Assembly (NCBI GenBank): GCA_039720395.1
Contig: CM077823.1
Coordinates: 13,534,107 to 13,598,106 of the forward strand
DNA length: 64,000 bases
DNA from: Liquidambar formosana
Lineage: Eukaryota > Streptophyta > Magnoliopsida > Saxifragales > Altingiaceae
Direction: 5' to 3'
Shown: positions 56,701 to 64,000 of the stretch, one piece after another
Position numbering within the stretch: the stretch's first letter is position 1
Layout of the letters: every line of letters starts with the position of its first letter
Translations under genes and position numbers: made by a program
Notes under the pieces: generated by a model
Told to the model about the DNA's origin: nothing
What the model saw: only the letters and a program-made list of their open reading frames with translations
The model's database searches: none

Positions 56701-59700
56701 TCTTAAGATAATTTTACGTAGAAAGTACTCCACATGAATGATTTCTTTATATATCCTACGTAAAATATATACCTAAGAATGCAAAGAAACTAATGACGCA
56801 CTTAAAGACACTTCAGATAGCACCTGTGCAAAGGCTCACCCTCTAAAAAGGATAATTATCTTCCAAAAGAATAATCATTTATATACCCATGAAGATAAAC
56901 CTACACAGAAAGTGTTTTATATGAAAAGTACTTAAAATCGTGCATATAAATGAACCATGAAGAGAAAACAATCCTAACACATCAACTAATATGCTGTGCA
57001 AAACATACCTCTATTTTAAAGAGAGAAAATCACTATTTAGCACACAATTCACAAAATCCTACTCCACTAGCATGCTTGCACTCAATATTAATCATATGAA
57101 CTCAATAATATCAAGTAAACATGATATTCAAATCAATAACAAGCTCTAAGCATGCAGAATTGATTATGAGAAGATAGAGAGAGAATAAGAGAGATAATGG
57201 AAACTTATAACAAAGAAGACCTTCGTTGCGTTCCTCTTTCTTCTTAGGCTTGAACTCCTTCTTATTCTTCTTCAAACATGCAATATAATGCTCTCTTAAA
57301 GTGTATATGTGTGTGAAAATTCGTGGTCCCCTCTCTCTAATGAATATGGAGTGTCAAAAGTTCTCTTATGCTGATAGAAGAGTCTATATTTATAATTAAC
57401 CAACCCTAGGATTCAATGGTTGAGATTAATTCACCATAAATCTAATCTAAGGCTATTATTAACTCCCTTGGTCTTTAAACAACTCAAAACTACTTTCCAA
57501 TAGGATTAAAACTCTTTTGGAACAAGAAAAATGGAGTAGGAGAGTTCCAAAACACGTGTCTTTGAAAATAGGTAAAATTGCATGTAGAGCCTCGGGAGAC
57601 TAGTTGGCCCGGTTGGGTGAACCGGTCACCTGAGACTCAGCTCAGTTTCCCTCTAGTTTTGACTTATTTCGGGTTTTTACCTTAAAACGGCCATATTTTC
57701 CTCAAATTAACTCCGAATTGAGTGATTCAAAAGCCCAAATTTTCATATTTCAATGAAACTCTAGAATATTTTTGGACCAAAAATCTCCAACCATGGTCAA
57801 GTGGCTGGGTTTAACAAGACGGTTAACCGAAAAGGGCTAATTAGCCAATAGGTGAATAATGTGGTAAATCAATCTCAAACCTATTCAATCCTTAAATTGA
57901 CACTACAACTAGACTCTTTTCATCATTATAAAGTCATTGGAACAATCCGGGATAAGTTTCGAGGTCAATTGGAAAAAAAAACGAGTTAAAAGACGAAATT
58001 GCCCTTCAAGTCGCAAAAGTTATAATTAACTATCCAAACCTATCTGAAATTGAACCAAATTACACCCACATATCCTAAATGCACCTAGAAACTAAATGGA
58101 AGTGATGGAATGCAAAAATGAGATAAAAACATGCATGCAATAATGAACTATGCACATAATCTTAAAAGGGCAAAAATGTCCTTCAAGGTTTAAAGACTCC
58201 TAAATGCTTCAAGAACTCATGAAATGAGTTCATGAACTCCTAGGAATGAAAATGAGGTATCTACAACACCCAAAACCATTTCTTGTTGTTCAACCAACAT
58301 TTACAAGCATATAATTTGCAATTTGCTACCAAAAAAGATATTCTTTTAAGCACTTGAGATTTGACTGTACAGGGATCTTTGCACTTAGACAAATAAAGTT
58401 TTTTTATTGTTTTCTCCTTTTTCCAACCTTTAGACATTAATCAGTAACAGCACTTTGAGTGCATATTTCCAAGTTGTCTTCTTGGAATAACTATTTGTGC
58501 ACCTTGCAGGAGGTTTTAATGTTTATAGAAGATATATATAAACTTTGAGGGTTAAAACAATTTACATATAGTCTCTCAAGTAGTTACAATTTGATTGTAC
58601 AGAACATTCATCCAAGCTATGGAAATCGGTCATTGAAGAAGCTATGTTGATCCAGTATTGTTTATAAGAATAGATAAAAAAACATTGTTGATTGCTCAAG
58701 CTAATCAGGTACTCATAAAAAATTAAAAACATTTCTCCCAAAGTGCTTGAGTGCTCTTAGAGTAATTTCCTCCTAATCTAATTGGCTTCGTCAATATATA
58801 TATATATATATATATATATTTTAACATTTTAACATTTTTTTTTTTTGGTTAATCTTTTATATTTAACTTTCAACAATACATAAATCTTGGATTGGTAATT
58901 GAGATCAAAAGTTTATGGTAAAGCTATTGAAATGCCTATGGGGTAGAATGGTTGCTTACATGCGCAAGAAGATCAATTGGTTGATCTGACCTCATACTAG
59001 AGACTTGTGGAACTATCTCGTCTTTGTCAGGATAGTATCTCTGAAATGCAAGCTTACTATGCTAATTTACATACTCAAAAGTTGTCATCAAATACCACAA
59101 TATGTGAATTTATTCCAATTGAGGAAATTATCTAAATATCAGGTATTTTACCCTTTTTAAATGCTTTGACGCCGATTGGGTCACTGATGAAAGTGGGTTA
59201 GTATTTGGTTATTGATTTATTGTCTTAGTATTATAGCCTGCAAAGTTTTTTAGTTTCAATGATGACGTAGTTGAATTTTTTGTCCTCATTTCAAAGTAGT
59301 ATGTAGTTGCGAAGTTGCACATCATATCTGATGATTGTGCCAAGATGTTGATGTTGTGAACTGGTCCAGTTTTTATGACATTCGAGTCACAGTGCATGTG
59401 TTGTCAAAATCCTGTATTTCATGAACGAATCATTTTATCAGAATAGTTATTTATAAGGAGGTTTGCAGCCCATCTGACTGTTTTTCTTTAAAGGTTTATG
59501 CTGTCCATACCATGGGTGGTAACACAGATACCAAAATTGTGTCTTTGTTTTGCATAGTTTGAACAATAAAGTTGCAATCAGCGGATAGTATATTCCAACA
59601 GGCATTAAGAAGCGTCAAGTCACCACCTAAGACATTTTTCCCTCAAATCCACACTTAAAACTGTAGGTCTTGATCCTTAGGTTTGCTTTCCATGCTTCAT

Positions 59701-60338
59701 ATTTCTATTAAATTGCAGGTTTGTATTGGTTTCACACTGAACTGCCATCATCCAAAAAGCCAGTTTTGGTTATTAATATATCAATGGAAGCCATTGAATT
59801 ATTGATTGTCTAGCTGATCTTGCCCGCGATGATCCTTCAGAAACTTTATTTAAGTTTTTCTTTCACTTTCCTTCTTAAACTAGAGAATTTATTTGTCTAG
59901 ATCAAAGGTTTCTCATCAAAATTGGCTCGTTATGCAAATTGCTTCAGCTTATCCTCTTGTTTCTTCCATTGATTTAACCCACTTCAATATTTTTATTTTA
60001 CTAAGTTGTTTCCTTCCCCTCTTGCATATGTAATTATTTCGTAGTCTTAATAAACATTTTATTAGGTTTAAAAACCAACTGCGGTGACTTCAATGAGTTT
60101 TTCTTTGGTCAATTATAAAGCTTCAATGCCTATTTGAATCTTAGGTGCTTAAATTAAGTAACAAAGATTGTACTGGAGAGCTGCTGATGTTCAGTTAGTA
60201 ATATTGGTTGCTTCATTTAATGTGAACTGCATTTCATGAAAAAGTTCCTTTTTATTTTTTAACAGATTATCAAGAGGTGACAAAGGAAACTTGTTCATCT
60301 TGAAAATGATTGATCCATCATACCAAGTCCCTGTCTGA
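47362..60338 (+). CDS. FBN3: Fibrillin / plastid-lipid-associated protein, FBN3 (PAP4)-like
   Basis: Exons: 47362-47685, 49288-49401, 50441-50536, 51336-51410, 53838-53905 and 60266-60338. All introns are GT-AG and the frame is open, giving 249 residues. Residues 1 to about 70 are Ser/Thr/Pro-rich and nearly free of acidic residues, as in a chloroplast transit peptide. The PAP/fibrillin domain follows: [44 protein letters not shown] (lipocalin-like GxW strand), [44 protein letters not shown] and [16 protein letters not shown] (C-terminal block). Fibrillins bind lipids and isoprenoids at thylakoids and plastoglobules. Length and exon blocks fit the plant PAP4/FBN3 group (about 240 residues); the subgroup assignment is from memory. 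The start ATG has a good context (CTCCATGGCC). Introns of 1.6, 1.0, 0.8, 2.4 and 6.4 kb are swollen by transposons. Confidence 0.93.
47850..48215 (-). pseudogene. LINE RNase H fragment in fibrillin intron 1
   Basis: On the minus strand, [20 protein letters not shown], then [20 protein letters not shown] and ELGLRLA. This is the RNase H module found at the C-terminus of plant LINE-type reverse transcriptases (or related non-LTR pseudogenes). A stop precedes TDGA and nothing of RT is present. It is antisense to the host gene. Confidence 0.7.
48227..48740 (+). mobile_element. Copia-type LTR fragment in fibrillin intron 1
   Basis: Starts TGTTGGGATGTATGCC, a typical Copia LTR opening, followed by sequence with the flavour of such U3 regions. 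I could not find the LTR end or a duplication, so it is probably truncated. Confidence 0.5.
48838..48935. repeat. Compound CA/TA microsatellites
   Basis: (CA)n with an interruption of Cs, then (TA)n, a T-run, then (TA)n again, all in intron 1 of the fibrillin gene. Confidence 0.95.
50690..50822. repeat. TC and TA microsatellites in intron 3
   Basis: A TC tract (about 50690-50702), a TA tract (50705-50732) and a second TC tract (50798-50819), just downstream of exon 3 of the fibrillin gene. Confidence 0.9.
52915..53704 (+). mobile_element. 5'-truncated LINE, RNase H end, in fibrillin intron 4
   Basis: Plus-strand reading: [20 protein letters not shown], then [20 protein letters not shown] and VVSAVVRD, then [20 protein letters not shown]. 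The last third has [15 protein letters not shown]. This is the linker and RNase H domain of a plant LINE, with a frameshift near 53260 and a stop at about 53418. It ends with a poly-A run at 53691-53704, the hallmark of a LINE 3' end. No flanking duplication was found. It has the same orientation as the host gene and ends 134 bp before exon 5. Confidence 0.85.
53906..55504 (+). other. Left part of fibrillin intron 5
   Basis: Donor GGTGAGTT, then AT-rich intron. A segment at about 54590-55090 is less AT-rich and includes the 12-bp palindrome GGGGCATGCCCC (54947-54958). It may be an old transposon fragment, but I cannot assign it. Confidence 0.5.
55510..58265 (-). mobile_element. Solo LTR in fibrillin intron 5, related to the 20-kb gypsy LTR
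   Basis: Flanked by perfect duplications ACACC (55505-55509 and 58266-58270). In sense (minus) it starts TGTAGATACC; its other end on the plus strand is TATGAACCACG, with G to A in the terminal dinucleotide. It shares many blocks with the 3-kb LTR in the same order: ggagtcgtcacctcatttttt, ctaagttacgatgtgggaag, caaagtccacgtagttcga, acggcgagctttcttaag and aaaaaggataattatc. It has a minus-strand TATA box (TATAAATATAGACTC, about 57384-57398). A GC hairpin CCGGTTGGGTGAACCGG lies about 215 bp upstream of that. No internal coding region is present. Confidence 0.93.
58271..60265 (+). other. Right part of fibrillin intron 5
   Basis: AT-rich, with a TA microsatellite at about 58793-58820. No coding or terminus signal was recognised before the acceptor TTTTTTAACAG at 60255-60265. 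Confidence 0.6.
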
Positions 60339-61030
60339 TGTATGTTCAACATTGCAGCACTACATATGTCTGGCCTTGAGCTTTCTTGAGAGTGGATCGA
60401 CTTTTGTAATACTGTTCATACATATATCCTGACAAATTTTACTTGTATAAATGTTATAGAGAAAATCTGTGTACGTTAAGAATTGGTTCGAGCCCTGCAA
60501 CTTTTTCTGGGAGACATTCCTGAAACATTAATCTCTTTGTTAAATAAAAACTATACAAGCTTATTTGCATTTAAATATTGTTTCAGGCCCTTTTTTTTAA
60601 GAGTTTGCTTTTACACACCAGCATTGGAGAACCAATTCTAACACAAGTAGAATGAAAACCTTTCCAGGAGGGAGAGAAGCCTGGAAAAGCTGGTTTTCCT
60701 GTCAATTTCATGCAACCTTGAGTCATGTAATTAGGTGTTTGCGACAATATCAGTAATCGATCAATTCAAGGTGGGTGATTGTTTTTCTAGTTAAATTTAA
60801 TATGGCAGCTTATAGAGAGTGCTTGTTTATAGCCTTGTCATCTATTGTTGTACTGGAAGATTATTGAGTAGACCAACTAAGTGGAACAAATTTAAAATTT
60901 CATAAAAATAGATGGATTTTCCTGTTTGAAGTGAGGAATAGCACTATAAGATGAAGTAAATTCTTTAATAATTTGATATTTTCCAAAATTATATTTATCT
61001 TTACAACTATATATATATTATATCGGTTAT
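60339..61030 (+). other. 3' flank of the fibrillin gene
   Basis: The 3' UTR begins after TGA 60336-60338. No canonical AATAAA is obvious in the first 150 bases; AT-rich upstream elements (ttttacttgtataaatgtta) around 60438-60460 are candidates. Nothing else is identified to 61030. Confidence 0.5.
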
Positions 61031-61195
61031 GTTCCTATCAGCACGTGTTGATATAATTTATATTAGCACCATGCATTAGGGGTTGTACCCTTTGCATTGG
61101 TTCAATGTACCTCATATCCCACTATTGCATAAGGTACAACTCTCAATGTGGGTGTTGATATAAGTTATATCAGCACGTGTGTACCACACATCAAA
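61031..61195. mobile_element. Small inverted-repeat element
   Basis: The left arm (gcacgtgttgatataatttatattagca) and the right arm (tgttgatataagttatatcagcacgtg) are inverted copies over about 27 bp with about four mismatches. The inner region (ccatgcattaggggttgtaccct ... attgcataaggtacaac) is itself partly complementary. A related copy lies at 63351-63472. It looks like a MITE, superfamily unknown. Confidence 0.6.
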
Positions 61196-62692
61196 CATGC
61201 ACTGATTCTTTAACTGTGGACTCCAATGGTGTTACAATTGTTGTGGGCTATTTGCTTTTAGCCAGTGTGCTTGCTACTGTTTTATTCCATGATTTGGTTG
61301 TTATTGAATGTTGACAATAGCTTTGTGATAGCTAAGAGGCTGACTTCAGTATTCATTATTGCTCTGAGAACTTGCTTCGCTGTTAAATTAAGGTTCACTG
61401 TGTGTCTGACCATCAAATTTAACAACGAATTGGTTCTGTATTTAGTGTGCACTCACAATAACAAAGCCAAAGGCAAAGGCAAACGAAGCCGTTCACAGTA
61501 AATCATCAAGCAAGAATAGGCAGAAAATTGGAGAGAAAAGAAAGACAAGATTTTAATTGTGTTCTATGTGTGCGAAGGTTCAAGAGAGCATTATAAAGCG
61601 AAATTTTCTTCTAATCTGTAACAAATGGGAGCAACTAAAGCTCAGGCCTGAGATGGTTAGATAATTACACTGGAGGGATTTTTTTTTTTGGTTGCCTAAA
61701 ATATTGAGATATGCATAATTTTGTTAAATTTTTAAACGTTTTTCCTTTGAAAATCATTGAAATAATAATATTTATTTTTTTTCCTTTTTTTTTTTCCCCA
61801 AAAAATTATGTTAGAGTTGACTTGATAGAGGTGTCTGGCAAATCAATATGAACAAAGAATGGAGCTTTGAGGGACTTAGAAGACCATTTGAGAGACATGA
61901 CTAATTTGAACTAAGAATGGAGCTTTGAGGGACTTATAAGACCATTTGAGAGACATGACACGTGGTATTTTTTTATTTTAAATTTTTATACAATAGTATT
62001 GATATATTGGTATATGGGGAGGAATCAATATATTGATATATTGGCCAGACACTAGTCAGGGTTAATAGCCTGAACGTTAAATGAACTCATGGCCCTGTGT
62101 GGGGAGTGGGGATTTAGTCTAACTCTGATAGTTTGGACATCTCGCTGCTTGGGAAAAAAAAAAAAAAAAAAAGGGGGGGGGTGGGGTGGGGGGATGGAAA
62201 AAATTTTACTCTACATCCCGTAATATCTTTTTATAGAAATTATATTTCGACAAACCCACCGTTTGATTAGACTATCCCCCATGCTTATCATGCATGCCAA
62301 ATATAAAGTCAATTGGATATTGGCAAGCATTTGATCTATAAACTAATATTTATTTTAGAAATAAAGCATAACTCCTAAACTCTAATTAATTTGAAATTTA
62401 ACATTCATGATGTGCATGACTAAAGTACTTAATTCAATGGTTGAATTAGTGAAATATTATCTTTACGAAAAAATATTGAAGGGTGTAAGACATTTGTGTT
62501 AACAGATCCCTTCCCTATATATATATATATACCAGTGAACCCTGCGATGCACAGGACAAAACCGGACCAACCTTATTTATTTATTAGAAAGTACAATAAC
62601 AGGAAAAAAAAAATTTTAAAATAACATAAACATGGTCTAGAGGTTTCTTCACAAATAAAATAATAAAATAAAATAAAACCAACATACTGTGA
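61196..62692. other. Intergenic DNA with a short tandem duplication and a G-rich tract
   Basis: A 58-bp unit (aagaatggagctttgaggga ... gagagacatga) is duplicated at about 61855-61968. A poly-A run followed by a G-rich run (G9 T G4 T G6) lies at about 62158-62196. A TA tract is at 62517-62531. No gene was recognised. Confidence 0.7.
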
Positions 62693-62923
62693 GGCCATGT
62701 TTGTTTGGTTGGAATGGAATGGATGGAATGGAATCACATTTCAATTCATTTCAAACAACATGTTTGGATAAGATAATTAAATGGGAATGGAATGAAGTAG
62801 TAGTGAATTGTAATGATATTCATTCCGCAATATTTATTTCAATCGCATTCCATTCCAGGCTATTTTGAGCATGCAATTAGATTTCATTCCCACTCATTCC
62901 ATTCCAACCAAACAAACATGGCC
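62693..62923. mobile_element. MITE with nearly perfect 29-bp inverted repeats
   Basis: Left end GGCCATGTTTGTTTGGTTGG (then AATGGAATG); the right end is its reverse complement (...CATTCCATTCC, AACCAAACAAACATGGCC). The element is 231 bp, AT-rich inside, with TGA on both flanks (62690-62692 and 62924-62926), a 3-bp duplication. The GGCCATGTTTG ends and 3-bp duplication suggest a PIF/Harbinger (Tourist-like) MITE, although that group prefers TWA. Confidence 0.85.
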
Positions 62924-63350
62924 TGAGTTTGATGTTTCTTATAACCACTTTCTTTATCTTTAACCATTCTGGGCCTCTAATTGAATCCCTTCTTTGCATA
63001 CGTTTTCTGGATTCATCCCATTGCTCGAAACAATTGTAACGCCCCTCCACCTGGTTCGTGATCTTCTCCTTCTAAACTTCTCAAGGATAAAAATATAATA
63101 TTTAATTAAAGTTCAGCCCCTATACTTGTGTGAAGAAAATGTATATATGTATGGCAAATTGTGTAATTCTGTTTGTTTTCAAATTTGTTTCTTTGGGTAC
63201 CCATTAGGATTTGAAACTCAAAATAAATATACTTTTAAAAATTTAGACAACAAAGAAATCACCATTTGGCTGCATAAATATGCACCACATGGCGGCTTGA
63301 ATCTTATTTTATTAAATACATATATTATATTAGATATGGTTTCGATCAGG

Positions 63351-63472
63351 TTAGTACGTGTTGATATAAGTTATATTAGCACCATGCATTGGGGTTGTAT
63401 CCTGTACATTGGCTCAATGTATCCCGTTACCCACTAATGCACGAGGTATAACCTCCAATATATGTGTTGATA
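63351..63472. mobile_element. Second copy of the small inverted-repeat element, truncated by a LINE
   Basis: Shares acgtgttgatataagttata, ttagcaccatgcattggggt and tgtgttgatat with 61031-61195. Its right arm is cut after gttgatat, where LINE-like coding sequence begins. Confidence 0.6.
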
Positions 63473-63921
63473 TATGGCTCTTGGGTTAAAGGTTTTGCCT
63501 ACAATATTAGGGTTGCAACTAGTATAAATGCTGGACTTTGGGCTATACGATTCGGTCTTGAACTAGCTTGGAATCTGGGTTTTCGTTGTGTGATGCAACA
63601 ATTGGATGCCAAGCTTGCTATTGATTTAATACAGTCATCATTACCTCTTAATCCTTGGCATTTAACTTTGGTTAATGATTATAGGCTCTCTTGAACCGTG
63701 ATTGATAGGTGTAGGTGCAACACATCTACCAAGAAGCAAATAAATTTGTTGACCATCTAACTAAGACAGGAGTTCATCTCACTACTATTTTGTTGTACTC
63801 GATGCTAATCTATGGGGTTAGTTTCATTGTTATTATGGGATGCTCATGGTATGGCAACCTCTCGTTTTTGTAACTGTCTTAATTAATTAATAAAACTTTT
63901 CTTTTAACCAAAAAAAAAAAA
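63464..63921 (+). mobile_element. 5'-truncated LINE, RNase H end with poly-A
   Basis: Plus-strand reading NIRVATSINAGLWAIRFGLE, then LAWNLGFRCVMQQLDAKLAI and DLIQSS, a plant LINE RNase H core with the catalytic Asp in LDAKLAI. After a stop at 63692-63694 a shifted frame gives QEANKFVDHLTKTG, the usual C-terminal helix of that domain. An UTR-like tail and a poly-A run (about 63909-63921) follow. It is unrelated in sequence to the LINE piece in fibrillin intron 4. Confidence 0.8.
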
Positions 63922-64000
63922 GTAAAAAAAAAGTAGGGGCGTTTGGGCCAAAGTCCACTTTAGTGGACCTGTCAAGCCTTAAGTCCACAGGAGAAACTTA

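Overview
This window is plant nuclear DNA, most likely from a eudicot with a large, transposon-rich genome. The evidence is a nuclear gene for a plastid fibrillin with five GT-AG introns, several superfamilies of plant transposons with intact target-site duplications (TSDs), and a Ty3/gypsy element of the Tat/Ogre type with two RNase H domains. The species cannot be named from the sequence. No rRNA gene, tRNA gene or CRISPR array was recognised.

Left part (1-37100): an exon of an OB-fold, RPA-like gene (1410-1530) is separated from what looks like its next exon (from about 36653) by a 34.6-kb nest of transposons. The outermost layer is a hAT transposon (1795-36410) with terminal inverted repeats (TIRs) and a transposase pseudogene. 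Three insertions interrupt that pseudogene. A solo LTR (2813-5006, TSD CATGC) sits on the start codon. A block at about 6917-33741 looks like a very long LTR carrying a 162-bp tandem array. A Copia-like solo LTR (34340-36034, TSD GATTA) sits in the last codons. The long-LTR block is itself interrupted by a 20.4-kb Ty3/gypsy element (10975-31381, TSD CTAGC, 3-kb LTRs about 98-99% identical).

The 20.4-kb element is the most interesting object. Its gag-protease-RT-RNaseH-integrase genes lie on the minus strand and are broken by stops and frameshifts. Between integrase and the 3' LTR are two genes on the opposite strand. One is a seven-exon plant mobile domain (PMD, MAIN-like) gene with six clean introns. 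The other is a DUF7745-like gene. Each has a TATA box preceded by the same roughly 80-bp GC-rich, partly self-complementary module that also lies upstream of the LTR's own TATA box. Each antisense gene has one in-frame TAG. The element therefore looks like a carrier of complete antisense genes with their own promoters.

Middle part (37100-47300): a 1.7-kb Mutator-like element with long TIRs and a GC-rich interior built on an in-frame 177-bp tandem repeat, a solo LTR (41048-43038, TSD GCTAA) inserted in a tandem duplication, a hAT-like miniature element, and a second Mutator-like element (44199-46804, 9-bp TSD).

Right part (47362-60338): the one gene that looks intact is a fibrillin/PAP family gene closest to FBN3 (plastid-lipid-associated protein 4), in six exons on the plus strand and predicted at 249 residues. 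Its introns hold LINE RNase H fragments, a Copia LTR piece and a 2.8-kb solo LTR related to the LTR of the 20.4-kb element. The last 3.6 kb holds miniature elements and another truncated LINE.
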